NCBI RefSeq assembly: GCF_022829345.1
Contig: NZ_JAKSXV010000062.1
Coordinates: forward strand, 1-41,854
Direction of reading: 5' to 3'
Source: Methylobacterium sp. J-090
GTDB lineage: Bacteria > Pseudomonadota > Alphaproteobacteria > Rhizobiales > Beijerinckiaceae
Length of the DNA stretch: 41,854 bases
The notes under the pieces were generated by a model, which saw nothing but the letters and a program-made list of their open reading frames with translations, was not told where the DNA came from and made no database searches. Every line of letters begins with the position of its first letter. Position 1 is the stretch's first letter. Position numbers and translations under genes: made by a program. Positions 1 to 9,558 of this stretch are shown here, in pieces.

Positions 1-388
1 CAGCCAAAGCCGGATCATCCATCCGATAAATCGTCTCCAAGATGTACCGGCACCGCCGCCAGACCCTCAAGTCCCGCTGGCCGCCGCCGATGACCGGGGT
101 ATACGGACCCCCCATCGCCCCGTCAACACCCCAGATGACAGGGAAGCAAAATTTTTGCGGCGGGCCCGGCGAAAGCCGCCCTTGCGCCTCCTGGGCCGCG
201 CAAGGGGCATTTCCGGCAGGACGGTCCGGGTCGTAGCCCCTCCCCTCGTCCGATCTTGCCGTCGTCTGATCCGGCCCCGTGTCTGAGCTTGGCTTTCCCT
301 GGGCGCCTTGAGGTTGAGGAAGCCCGCGGAGTATGCGTCGTGGCATGACGCACCGAGAGACCGCACAAACCCGAAGCGATCGGAACCC
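1..388. other. Leading intergenic region, no supported gene
   Basis: No open frame here looks like a protein; the frames present are low-complexity Arg/Pro-rich shadows. A perfect 13-bp palindrome (gcaaaa-t-ttttgc) lies at 146-158 in an otherwise GC-rich stretch and could be a small hairpin or operator. The region should contain the promoter of the gene starting at 389, but I cannot place it. Confidence 0.5.
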
Positions 389-1495
389 ATGAGGTTCGCC
401 CTTCCCTGGCGCCGTGCTGCCCCTCCCCCCGCGGCGCCCATCGAGGCTCTGGCGACGACGTTCGAGAGCCTTGGCAACAATTGCGAATTCGGGCTGGTGC
501 AACGCTATTGCGGCGCAGAGCCCCTCGGCCTGTTCCGCTTCTCGTCCGTGGATCACGACGCGCTGATCCACGCCCTCGACACGGATTTTCGGCATTACGG
601 GGCGCCCGACGACATCGAGATCCTGGTGGCTGTGACGGGCCGGCTCTACGTCCGCAGCCGCCGCTACGGATTTGCCTACAACACCTCCGATTTCGTCGAG
701 ACCACCGCGCCGGAGTCGATCCACCGGCGCGAGGTCGGCAAAGTCGCTTATCTCAAGCGCCGCCTCCTGGAGGATCTCGCCGACGGCGAGAAGATCCTGG
801 TGCGCAAGGGCGATTCCGGCGCGCAGGCCGATGCCCTCGCCCGTGCCGTCCGGCGTCACGGGTCCGGCACGCTCCTCAACGTGCGCGCGGCGGAGGCGGG
901 GGAGTCGGCCGGGCGTGTCGATGAGCGGGACGGATGGCTGGCCGGACGCGTGCGCCGCTTCGCTCCCTACGAGACCGCCTACGAGATCGACCTCGAATCC
1001 TGGGTCGATCTCGCACGGGATGCCGATCGTTTCGTTCGCAAGCGTGGCGTATCCACCCCCGCGCCGACGCTGCCGAACCGCCTGGCCCGTTCGTCGGGCC
1101 GGGCCGTCACGCATGTCCTGGGAACGCCCACGGACGGCGTCTGCGTGTTCGGCGTGCGCCAGCGTACGGACCATCTCGATCCGAACGCGGTCCACGTGTT
1201 CTCCGCCTGGGTGTGGATTCCCGCCGACTTCCGTGGAAACCGCGTCGGCGCGGCCATCGGGCACTTCCGCCTGGGTTGGCGCGACGCCGATCTCGGGATG
1301 CGGGAATGCTGGCAGCGGGTCTGGGTCGCGGCGCGGATTCCCGACGGTTTCCGCGATCTGATGATGGGACTCGTCGTCGTCGGGCCGGTGGGCGAGCGCC
1401 TGTGGTCGGCCGGGCGGCGGCTCGAGGCGGCCCCCCTCCCCGGCCCGGCGCCTCAGCCCTGGGCGATGACGATGGGGCTCGGCCCCGGCCTGTAA
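389..1495 (+). CDS. Conserved protein of unknown function with SLGNNCEFG motif
   Basis: A protein of 368 aa from the ATG at 389; the frame extends upstream to 308, but those 27 residues are poor in character. Near the N-terminus (about residues 24-40) it carries a FESLGNNCEFGLVQR motif followed by FRFSS, a signature I associate with uncharacterised alphaproteobacterial proteins found beside FkbH-like and glycosyltransferase genes. The second half (about 260-350) is rich in Trp and aromatic beta-strand-like segments such as HVFSAWVWIP and could be a carbohydrate-binding or jelly-roll domain; that is inference. No signal peptide or membrane segment is evident. Its 3' end overlaps the convergent FkbH-like gene by 43 bp. 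I assign no function; a role in surface glycan decoration is suggested only by context. Confidence 0.7.
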   Translation: MRFALPWRRAAPPPAAPIEALATTFESLGNNCEFGLVQRYCGAEPLGLFRFSSVDHDALIHALDTDFRHYGAPDDIEILVAVTGRLYVRSRRYGFAYNTSDFVETTAPESIHRREVGKVAYLKRRLLEDLADGEKILVRKGDSGAQADALARAVRRHGSGTLLNVRAAEAGESAGRVDERDGWLAGRVRRFAPYETAYEIDLESWVDLARDADRFVRKRGVSTPAPTLPNRLARSSGRAVTHVLGTPTDGVCVFGVRQRTDHLDPNAVHVFSAWVWIPADFRGNRVGAAIGHFRLGWRDADLGMRECWQRVWVAARIPDGFRDLMMGLVVVGPVGERLWSAGRRLEAAPLPGPAPQPWAMTMGLGPGL

Positions 1496-3303
1496 TCGGC
1501 GAGCGCGAGGCGGAAGGTCTCGCTGCCGTCGGCGTCCGTGGCAAGGGGCGTGAATCCGAGGCCGGCATAGTGGCCGCGGACCATGGCGTTCTTCGGAGTC
1601 GGCCGGTAGCGGCCGACGAGGTGGCGGCCGCCCGCCTCCCGCACGACCCCCGCCAGGACCGCGAGAACCGCCGCTTCGACCCCGCGACCGAGGACCCGGC
1701 AACTCATCAGCCAGGTCTCGATGGCATAGGTGGCCGCCTCGGTTTCCCGCGCCACCACCACGCCGATCATGCCGTTGTCGCCGAGGCGATCGACGAGGCG
1801 GACCTGCAGGGCGATGGCGTGCGGGTCGGTGATCAGGGCGCGAGCCTCGTCCTCCGTGATGCGCCGGGTGGTGAGGTTGAACTGATTGGTCTTGTTGATC
1901 AATTGCACGATGCGCGGCAGGCCGACCGCGTCGAACCGGCGCCATATCAGGCGCATGTCGAGGCCGGCGAGGTAGGCCGCGAGATCGCCGGCGTCCGACA
2001 CGGCCGCCGCCCGCGCGGCATTGGCAGCATAGTGGGCGCCGCGGGCCCGGTCCTCGTCGGTGACGTGCAGGGCCTCGAAGTAGCCGGCCTCGGCGAGGCG
2101 GCCGGCGTAGAGGGCGGGGTCCTCGGGGAGTTCGGGCACCGCCACCATGGGCAGTTCGGCCCTGACCCACTCGCGCTCGAACGGGTTGTCGTCCACGAAG
2201 ACGAGGGCGTCGAGGCCGATGTTCAAGGTCTCGGCGACCCGGCGCAGGTTCGTCGCCTTGTCGTCCCAGTTCGCCAGGAAACAGGCGATGTCGTCCCGGC
2301 GCAGGAGCATCTCGGGATGGTTGTCGAACACGTCGAGGGCGTTGGCCGCATCGTTCTTCGAGACCACCGCGAGGATGATCCCGCGTGACGCTAGATCACG
2401 GGCGTAGGCCTGGAGGCCGAGATAGGCCTCGCCCTCGGCGCTGCCCTGGCCGAGGACGAGGCCGGCGGTGCCGTCATCCCCCACCACCCCGCCCCACAGG
2501 GTGTTGTCGAGGTCGAGCACGAGGCATTTCTTCGACAGGCCCTGCCCTGCCGCCAGGAGCCGCGCGACGAGGTCGCCGTAGAGGGGGGCGGCCGAAGGCG
2601 CCACCGCCTGCTTGGCGCGCAGCCACCAGACCGGATCGTGCCAGGCGGCGAGGCCGTGGGTGGCGACGGCGTCGTCGATGGCTAGGATGTCGACACCCTC
2701 TTCGTCCGCCGCCGCGCGAAGGCCTGCGTTGATGAGGGGCACGGCGTGGCGGCGCGAGCCGGACAGACGATGCTCGTTGGAGCCCATGAGGGGCAGCGCC
2801 ACCGGCATGAGGGTCTGCTGGATCACGCGGCAGCGGACGTTGTCCCGCGCGCTCCGCCACGCCTGCCGCAGGCGTGTGAGGGCCTGCGCGCGTGCCGCTT
2901 CCGCGTCCTGGACGCCGGGGCCGAGGACGCTCGTGACGTGCGGGGTGTCGTGGGCGAACAGCACCACGTCGGGCCGGAACGCGCGCAGGCCGGAGGCCGG
3001 ATCGGCGAGATCCTGCGCGTAGGCGCCGAAGGGAGACTCGTAGGTCTCGATCCACAGGCCGCGCCGCAGGCCGCCGATGCGGATGGCCGGCAGGAGGTGC
3101 GAGACCGTGGAGGAGGACAGGACGGCCAGACGCACGGGCCGCATCGCGAGATCGGACGGCGGCCCGCCGGGGAAGGCTTTGCGCAGCGCCCGGTCGAGGA
3201 CGTTCGTGCGCGACGGATCGAGGCGGGTGTTCGCCAGGGCTTCGAGGCCGCCCCAGGACGGAGCGCGGGCCATCGCGTCCGCCCAGTCCTTCGGCTCGGG
3301 CAA
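1453..3303 (-). CDS. FkbH-like HAD-IIIC family protein
   Basis: About 616 aa, the usual size for FkbH-like proteins. From the TTG start, residues 58-250 resemble the SGNH-like N-terminal part, the HAD motif DLDNTLWGG sits at about 264-272, and the C-terminal part (about 460-600) is GNAT-like. Characterised FkbH proteins take a glyceryl unit from 1,3-bisphosphoglycerate, dephosphorylate it and load it on an acyl carrier protein, and an ACP gene lies directly upstream. The start is odd: ATG, GTG and TTG are absent before 3303, yet the family N-terminus (L-x-W-L-P-x-P-x-D-W) extends upstream of this TTG to a CTG at 3324 that overlaps the ACP stop codon. An internal ATG at 3273 would remove the conserved WLPEP segment. 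Confidence 0.85.
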   Translation of the reverse strand: MPEPKDWADAMARAPSWGGLEALANTRLDPSRTNVLDRALRKAFPGGPPSDLAMRPVRLAVLSSSTVSHLLPAIRIGGLRRGLWIETYESPFGAYAQDLADPASGLRAFRPDVVLFAHDTPHVTSVLGPGVQDAEAARAQALTRLRQAWRSARDNVRCRVIQQTLMPVALPLMGSNEHRLSGSRRHAVPLINAGLRAAADEEGVDILAIDDAVATHGLAAWHDPVWWLRAKQAVAPSAAPLYGDLVARLLAAGQGLSKKCLVLDLDNTLWGGVVGDDGTAGLVLGQGSAEGEAYLGLQAYARDLASRGIILAVVSKNDAANALDVFDNHPEMLLRRDDIACFLANWDDKATNLRRVAETLNIGLDALVFVDDNPFEREWVRAELPMVAVPELPEDPALYAGRLAEAGYFEALHVTDEDRARGAHYAANAARAAAVSDAGDLAAYLAGLDMRLIWRRFDAVGLPRIVQLINKTNQFNLTTRRITEDEARALITDPHAIALQVRLVDRLGDNGMIGVVVARETEAATYAIETWLMSCRVLGRGVEAAVLAVLAGVVREAGGRHLVGRYRPTPKNAMVRGHYAGLGFTPLATDADGSETFRLALADYRPGPSPIVIAQG

Positions 3304-3320
3304 CCAGGCGAGGGGGAGGG

Positions 3321-3572
3321 TCAGGGCCGGCCCGCCGTTTTCGCGGCGATGACGGCGATGAAATCGGCCACCCGGGCCATGCCGTCCACCTCGCGGGTGG
3401 TGAAGCGGATGCCGAATTCGGACTCGGCCGCGACGATGAGCTCGATCATCCGGCCCGAATCCCAGCCCTCGACGTCGTTCGCCGTGGTCTCGGGATGGAT
3501 GATCAGGTCGGGGTCGCCGAACACGTCGCGAAACAGAAGGGTGAGCCGCGCCTGGACTGCGTCGGTGTGCAT
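3321..3572 (-). CDS. Acyl carrier protein
   Basis: A free-standing carrier protein of 83 aa. The phosphopantetheine-accepting Ser lies in GWDSGRMIELI (Ser39), followed by the expected AESEFGIRF segment. The residue after Ser is Gly, where most carrier proteins have Leu, so the recognition loop is slightly unusual, but the Asp-Ser pair needed for attachment is kept. The stop codon overlaps or abuts the start of the FkbH-like gene, so the two are almost certainly translated together, and this ACP is the likely acceptor of the group that FkbH loads. It is not the fatty-acid synthesis AcpP, judging by divergence and neighbours. Start ATG at 3572; no better upstream start is apparent. Confidence 0.88.
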   Translation of the reverse strand: MHTDAVQARLTLLFRDVFGDPDLIIHPETTANDVEGWDSGRMIELIVAAESEFGIRFTTREVDGMARVADFIAVIAAKTAGRP

Positions 3573-3694
3573 GAGCCGTCCTCTCCCGCCCGAGGCCAGG
3601 GGCCTAGGCCGGATCGTCCATATCAAGCCGCCTCCCGGTCGGCCACCCCGCGGTGCAGGGGGCATCGTCCGAGCAGCGCGGCGTCGACGGGGGC

Positions 3695-4351
3695 TCAATG
3701 CTGAGCGACGCCCGCCGCCATGTTGATGGCGAGCGCCAGGACGCTGGTGTTGAACAGGTAGGCGTAGACGGTCTGCACCGTCGCGACGCGGCGCATGCGC
3801 TTGCTGGTGATGTCCGTGTCGGAGGTCTGTGACGTCGCGCCGAGGGTCACGGAGAAGTAGAGAAAGTCCCAGAAATCCGGGTTCGCGTCGCCATTGAAGT
3901 CGAGACCGCCGCGCGGGCCGCCCTCCTCCGTCGAGCCGTAATACAGGTGGGCGTAGTGCACGGTGAAGACCACCTGCACGAACGTCCAGGCGCACAGCAT
4001 CGTGGCGGCGGCGAGCCCGAGATGGGCAAGGCGGGCGGTCTCGTCCTCGTGCTGGCCGAGCACCAGCATCGCCACGGCGCCGAAGCTCGCCGCCGCCGCC
4101 AGGATCGCGAAGAGGGAGACGGCAAGGGCGCTGTCGTCGAGGCGCGAGGCCTCCCGGCGCAGGGTCGCTTCGTCCTGCCGCGTCGCCTGCCACACGATGA
4201 GGCCCGTATAGACCACGACGCCGAGGCACCAACCGACGAGGAGCCGGACGGTTAGGCTGCCGAGGGGAGCCATGGCGGCGACCACGGCCACGAGGAGGAG
4301 GGAGCCGAGGAGGCGGGGGCGCAGCCACAGGGGCCGCAGCGGATTGCGCAT
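3695..4351 (-). CDS. DUF1345 family membrane protein
   Basis: An integral membrane protein of 218 aa with about five hydrophobic segments (roughly residues 12-28, 33-50, 75-98, 108-130 and 190-212). The segment FWDFLYFSVTLGATSQTSD, followed by a Lys/Arg-rich turn and VQTVYAYLFNT, is typical of DUF1345 proteins and resembles the pore-turn region of small two-TM channels, so a transport or channel-like role is possible but unproven. The start is 3 bp after the stop of the DCC-family gene, so the two form an operon. Function unknown. Confidence 0.8.
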   Translation of the reverse strand: MRNPLRPLWLRPRLLGSLLLVAVVAAMAPLGSLTVRLLVGWCLGVVVYTGLIVWQATRQDEATLRREASRLDDSALAVSLFAILAAAASFGAVAMLVLGQHEDETARLAHLGLAAATMLCAWTFVQVVFTVHYAHLYYGSTEEGGPRGGLDFNGDANPDFWDFLYFSVTLGATSQTSDTDITSKRMRRVATVQTVYAYLFNTSVLALAINMAAGVAQH

Positions 4352-4354
4352 GGT

Positions 4355-4765
4355 TCAGCGCGGCCCCGGTCCGCAGGCCCCGTCGCAGGGCGTCCGGCTC
4401 CCGAGGCGGCGGGCGATCCAGGGGCGCAGGGGCAGGAACAGACGGTAGGCGCCCTCGGCCAGCCACGGGACCCCCGGAACGTGCCGAATCCAGGCAAGGC
4501 GGTGCCATCCGGGCAGGTGCGACCACAGGGTGAGGAAGCCGGCGGCCCCCGAGGCGAGGCGTCCTTCGCGGTCGCGGACGTGGAAGCGCGCCCGGGCGGC
4601 GTCGCGGGTGAGGCCGCCGAGATCCGCCGGGCCGGGCCGGCTCACATCCACCCAGGCGAGGGCGTCGGCACCCCGGCTTCGGCGATAGGTTCGGATCTCG
4701 GCGGCGCAGAGGGGGCAGGCGCCGTCGTAGTAGACGGTGAGCGGGGCGGCGGGCGTCGTGTCCAT
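4355..4765 (-). CDS. DCC-family (DUF393) thiol-disulfide oxidoreductase-like protein
   Basis: A protein of 136 aa beginning MDTTPAAPLTVYYDGACPLC. The YYDGxCPLC motif (Cys17 and Cys20) is the defining feature of the DUF393/DCC family, predicted to be thioredoxin-like; the Cys pair would be the redox centre. The middle contains the family's GAxxFLTLWSHLPGW segment followed by a hydrophobic stretch. It ends in CDGACGPG, adding two further Cys that may bind a metal or form a disulfide. The gene is immediately upstream of the DUF1345 gene (3 bp gap) and starts 26 bp past the enolase terminator, so it probably has its own promoter or relies on read-through. Physiological substrate unknown. Confidence 0.82.
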   Translation of the reverse strand: MDTTPAAPLTVYYDGACPLCAAEIRTYRRSRGADALAWVDVSRPGPADLGGLTRDAARARFHVRDREGRLASGAAGFLTLWSHLPGWHRLAWIRHVPGVPWLAEGAYRLFLPLRPWIARRLGSRTPCDGACGPGPR

Positions 4766-4791
4766 CGCGATGAGATAGGGCGGCGCCCACG

Positions 4792-4820
4792 AAAAACGGC
4801 CGCGACAGATGTCGCGGCCG
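4792..4820 (-). terminator. Rho-independent terminator of eno
   Basis: A perfect 10-bp stem (cggccgcgac at 4797-4806 with gtcgcggccg at 4811-4820) with a 4-nt loop, followed on the minus strand by five T residues (4792-4796). It lies 22 bp past the enolase stop codon, in the right orientation. Confidence 0.9.
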
Positions 4821-4842
4821 TCCGATCTTCGATGGGCGAGGC

Positions 4843-6240
<1,398 letters not shown>

Positions 6241-6412
6241 TTATCCGCCAACGTCACGCGTCGGGCAAGCGCCCCGCCTGCGCGGAGGGTGGCAAGGGGA
6301 TCAAGAATGTTCGTCCCCCTATCAAGAAACTCTTGTCGCCTGCGTGTCGGCCCACCCGGCAGCGACGAAGCGGCGGATGCGCGCCGTTGCGGGGCGCGCT
6401 ATAGCGAGGAAC

Positions 6413-6877
6413 ATGACGCACGCGCCCCTGAACCCCGAAACACTCCAGCTGGGGCAGGCCACCCCCCTGCCCGGTTCCCCCGAGGAAGCCCGTCTCGACC
6501 GGGTGCCGAACCCGCATTCGGGCACGGACTACCTCGCCCGTTTCACGGTGCCGGAATTCACCTCGCTCTGCCCCGTCACCGGTCAGCCGGATTTCGCCAT
6601 TCTGGTCATCGACTACGTGCCGGACCAGTGGCTCGTGGAATCGAAGTCGCTCAAGCTCTACCTCACGGCCTTCCGCAACCACGGCGCCTTCCACGAGGAT
6701 TGTACGGTGGGCATCGGCCTGACGCTCACCGAACTCCTCGCGCCGCGCTACCTGCGCATCGGCGGCTACTGGTACCCGCGTGGCGGCATTCCCATCGACG
6801 TGTTCTGGCAGACCGGCGAGCCGCTGAAGTCGGTCTGGCTGCCCGAGCAGGGCGTGCCGCCCTACAGGGCGCGCTGA
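6413..6877 (+). CDS. queF: NADPH-dependent 7-cyano-7-deazaguanine reductase
   Basis: Reduces preQ0 to preQ1 in queuosine tRNA-modification biosynthesis. At 154 aa it matches the short single-domain QueF type. Key residues: Cys53 in [11 protein letters not shown], which forms the thioimide with preQ0, Asp60 (proton transfer), the QueF motif ESKSLKLY at 76-83 and HED near 94-96. The ATG at 6413 is chosen because upstream codons in the frame lack family similarity. It stands alone, divergent from eno; no other queuosine genes are in the window and I saw no preQ1 riboswitch-like structure upstream. Confidence 0.96.
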   Translation: MTHAPLNPETLQLGQATPLPGSPEEARLDRVPNPHSGTDYLARFTVPEFTSLCPVTGQPDFAILVIDYVPDQWLVESKSLKLYLTAFRNHGAFHEDCTVGIGLTLTELLAPRYLRIGGYWYPRGGIPIDVFWQTGEPLKSVWLPEQGVPPYRAR

Positions 6878-6893
6878 GCTCCGGTCCCGGAGC
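6878..6893. terminator. Short hairpin between convergent queF and metalloprotease genes
   Basis: A 7-bp perfect inverted repeat (gctccgg / ccggagc) with a very short loop begins directly after the queF stop codon and ends 6 bp before the stop of the convergent gene. There is no T-run on either strand, so its role as a bidirectional terminator is inferred from position. Confidence 0.4.
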
Positions 6894-6899
6894 GCCGCC

Positions 6900-8840
6900 T
6901 TAGATCCAGTCCGCCGCGAGGGGGCCGTGGCCGGGCCAGCCGGCCTGGAGGCTGAGGCTTTGGGCAAAGCCGGCGTCGATCCGGCGTCGCTCGGCCTCCA
7001 CCGGCGGCCCCGCCAGAGCCACCGGCCGGCAGCGGCCGGGCGGTGCGCCCGCCACGCCGTCCGGATCGACGAGCGCGTCGTCGCGCGTCCCAGCCTCCGC
7101 GCCGGGATCGAACCAGGCCCGGTTGCCGCACGCGAAGTACGATTCCGCCGGCAGGCCCTCGGCGAGCAGGAGATCGTGCGCGTCGAGCTCCACGTGCCAG
7201 TAGGTCACGGCGGGCACCGGCTCGCGCCGGATGGTTGTGCCGTTGATCAGGCACATCACCGGCACCAGGACGCCGCCGGTATGGTCGGCCTCCGCGCCGA
7301 CCAGCACGGGGTGGCCGGGCGACAGGCGCAGGTCTCGCCGCGGCAGGGGGCGGCCGCAGGCGTCCGTGCCGAAGGCGCCGGCCAGGATGCGGACCGGCCA
7401 TTGGCTGGCGGGCGCGGGGTGGGCTTCGGGCACGATCCGGCGCGTGCCGATCCACACGATCGACCGGTGTTCCCCCGTGGCGGTCAGCGCCCGGTCACCG
7501 ACCCGCAGGTCCTCGACGGGCAGGGCCATGACGGTGCCCAGGCGAACCACGTCGATGCGCGTGCCGGTGGTGAAGCAGACCGGGTTGGCGAACTCGACCG
7601 ACTGGATGTTCGTCAAGGTGTCGACGGCGCCGGTGGTCTTGTCGGTGACGATCGTCGTGGCGTTCGCCTTGACCACAGTGAAGTTGGAGGCGGCGCCCGC
7701 GACGACGAAGGTGTTCGTGCCCGCTCCGCCGTTGACGACGTTGCTGCCGGCGTTGCCAAAGATGACGTCGTTGCCCGCGCCGGTGACGACCGTGTCGATC
7801 CGCGTGCCGTAGGAGATGCAGATGTTGTTGAGCATCCGGCTGTCGGCGCTGGCGGTGCTGAAGGTGCCGGGATTCAGGTTGATGGTGCAGTTCGTGTTGA
7901 AACCCGAGACGTCGAGGGTGTTGCCGGTTCCACGGTTGTAGAGGGTCACGAAGGGCACGGAGTTCTTCGTGAAATCGAAGTACCCGGCCGAGGCGCCGGT
8001 GATGTTGCTGTTGAAGCCGTAGGTCTGGCCGCCGGCGAAGGTGCGGCTGGTGGATTCGCCGTAGATCCGCTGTATGGCCAGGATGTCGAGCGCCATCGGC
8101 GTCTGGGCCACTCCGCCCTTCCAGTCGGTCGTGACGGGGTATTGCGACGCAAAGGGTCGAGTCCGATCGTCCGCGCCGACGTAGGACATCAGGGTCCAGG
8201 GCACCTGGTCGTAGGGGCCGTGCTGCGTGATGAATTCGACGCCGTTGTAATTGCCGGCGTGACCGAGCCCGAGGACGTGACCGGTCTCGTGCGCCACGGT
8301 CGACATGGTCCAGGAACTGGACAGGTCGTAGTTGTTGAACGATTCGTTCCGGGCGTTGATCGAGATGTTGGCTTGGCCTCCCGCAGCGTTGGGAGAGTTC
8401 TGCGCCGGGATTTCCCTCACGCCCTCGCCGGTCGGCCGGGATCCGTTGTTCGGGATGAACGTGATGCCTCCAGATGTGTCGCCTGCGACGTCGAACCGGA
8501 TATTCGCTGTCCCGATCTCGGACACGTTCTTGAACTGAATGTCGGCGATGTCCGACCAGAGTGACAGGGCGGAGGTATAGGCCGCTTGCTGCTGAGGCGG
8601 GAGGTTGGCGGAGAACGCGTAGGTCACGGTTCCGCCCGGTGTTCCGGCCAGACTGGTCGGGGACAGTGGAGATCCGTTCCCGCCGTTGTTCCACTTGTTC
8701 AGCCACGCCCTGGTCGTGGTGACATGGGTAACCGAGTCGGTGAAGTATGTGTTCTTGGCGATGGCGCCGCTCTCATCGAGGCCCGTGAGGTAGATGAGTT
8801 CGTCCCGCTGCGCAGCGGAAAGGCTCGTCGGGTCCACCAT
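6900..8840 (-). CDS. Serralysin-like M10 metalloprotease fused to a Hint domain
   Basis: A predicted secreted zinc protease of 646 aa. Residues about 70-265 form the peptidase: HETGHVLGLGH (184-194) is the HExxHxxGxxH zinc motif and LMSYVG (M218) is the Met-turn. A degenerate RTX-like calcium region with GAGNDVIFGNAGSN follows at about 350-375. From Cys422, CFTTGTRIDVV and VEDLRVGDRALTATG match a Hint_2 (hedgehog/intein-type) domain, which in other proteins self-cleaves before its Cys. No Sec signal peptide is present, fitting type I secretion as known for serralysins; no dedicated ABC/MFP genes are adjacent. ATG 8840 is preferred over TTG 8846 because GGGGGA lies 6 nt upstream of the ATG. 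The combination suggests autoprocessing. Confidence 0.88.
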   Translation of the reverse strand: MVDPTSLSAAQRDELIYLTGLDESGAIAKNTYFTDSVTHVTTTRAWLNKWNNGGNGSPLSPTSLAGTPGGTVTYAFSANLPPQQQAAYTSALSLWSDIADIQFKNVSEIGTANIRFDVAGDTSGGITFIPNNGSRPTGEGVREIPAQNSPNAAGGQANISINARNESFNNYDLSSSWTMSTVAHETGHVLGLGHAGNYNGVEFITQHGPYDQVPWTLMSYVGADDRTRPFASQYPVTTDWKGGVAQTPMALDILAIQRIYGESTSRTFAGGQTYGFNSNITGASAGYFDFTKNSVPFVTLYNRGTGNTLDVSGFNTNCTINLNPGTFSTASADSRMLNNICISYGTRIDTVVTGAGNDVIFGNAGSNVVNGGAGTNTFVVAGAASNFTVVKANATTIVTDKTTGAVDTLTNIQSVEFANPVCFTTGTRIDVVRLGTVMALPVEDLRVGDRALTATGEHRSIVWIGTRRIVPEAHPAPASQWPVRILAGAFGTDACGRPLPRRDLRLSPGHPVLVGAEADHTGGVLVPVMCLINGTTIRREPVPAVTYWHVELDAHDLLLAEGLPAESYFACGNRAWFDPGAEAGTRDDALVDPDGVAGAPPGRCRPVALAGPPVEAERRRIDAGFAQSLSLQAGWPGHGPLAADWI

Positions 8841-9073
8841 GTCCAATCCCCCGTAGGCATCGCCGAGGATGCATCGACGCTATCGGGGAGTCTGTGGGAC
8901 GAGGACGGGATTGTGGTAACGAGCCGCTTCGAGAAACGCGCCTGCGCGCCTTCGATGGGCCGGGCTGTGACCGAATCGTCACATCTGAACCCCGGCATGC
9001 GTCGGTTTCGGGCGCCGCAACGGCGGAGCGGAGCCGTTGCGACGCGGGCATCACTGGACGGGGGCCCAACTAC
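8841..9073. other. Intergenic region upstream of the metalloprotease gene
   Basis: No gene is supported here. It must contain the promoter of the metalloprotease gene. A hairpin can form from gcaacggc and gccgttgc around 9018-9041; its role is unknown. Confidence 0.4.
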
Positions 9074-9111
9074 GACAATGGGCGGCCGGCTCGCGCCGAC
9101 CGCCCATTGTC
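9074..9111 (-). terminator. Strong hairpin downstream of the Gly/Tyr-rich gene
   Basis: A perfect 12-bp inverted repeat (9074-9085 with 9100-9111), extended by an inner 4-bp cggc/gccg stem across one mismatch. It lies 22 bp past the stop codon of the gene ending at 9134. There is no clear T-run, so termination is inferred from position and stability. Confidence 0.55.
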
Positions 9112-9133
9112 ATCGTCTGTCGTTCCGGAAGGA

Positions 9134-9457
9134 TCAGTAGCCGTAACCGTAGGCCGGGGCGCCGTAGCCGTAGGCGGGGCGGTCGTAGCCGCCGCGATAG
9201 TACGAATCGCGGGCCGCGCCGGCGGCGATGGCACCCGCCGCGAGGCCGGCGATGCCGAGACCGACGGCGGCTCCGGTTCCGATCCCACGCCGTCCACCGC
9301 CGCGATAGGCATAGCCGCGATGACCGTAGCCGCCGCCATGGCCATAGCCGCCACGACCGTAGCCATGGCCGTGTCCGGGACGCGCTTCAGCAGCGGTCGC
9401 CGCCGCCATGGCGCCGAGGGAAAGGGTCATGGCCGTGATCATTGCGAGCTTGCGCAT
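9134..9457 (-). CDS. Small exported Gly/Tyr/His-rich protein
   Basis: A protein of 107 aa. Residues 1-25 form a clear Sec signal peptide (MRKLAMITAMTLSLGAMAAATAAEA, cleavage after an AxA-type site). The mature part begins with HGHGYGRGG-type repeats (about 28-57), then a Gly/Ala hydrophobic segment, IGTGAAVGLGIAGLAAGAIAAG (about 59-80), then a Tyr-Gly-rich tail ending in repeated YGYGAPA. This layout is common in small alphaproteobacterial envelope proteins of unknown function whose central segment resembles a glycine-zipper membrane element. The His cluster could bind metal, but that is speculation. It is a monocistronic gene with a strong hairpin downstream. Confidence 0.8.
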   Translation of the reverse strand: MRKLAMITAMTLSLGAMAAATAAEARPGHGHGYGRGGYGHGGGYGHRGYAYRGGGRRGIGTGAAVGLGIAGLAAGAIAAGAARDSYYRGGYDRPAYGYGAPAYGYGY

Positions 9458-9558
9458 GGGAATCCTTCAAGTGTTAAGTCTCTTGAGGAGTGCAACACGA
9501 GCAGGTCGCGAAGGGTTCCTCAATCACTCGAACGAAGGCGATGTACAAGAAGCCGCTC

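Noticed and set aside
67..480. Minus-strand frame at the window start as a gene
   Set aside because: Arg-rich low-complexity product that overlaps the plausible gene at 389 and has no recognisable motif.
3321..4790. 489-codon frame ending in the acyl carrier protein
   Set aside because: The upstream part is an Arg/Pro-rich shadow of the DUF1345 and DCC genes; the ACP starts at 3572.
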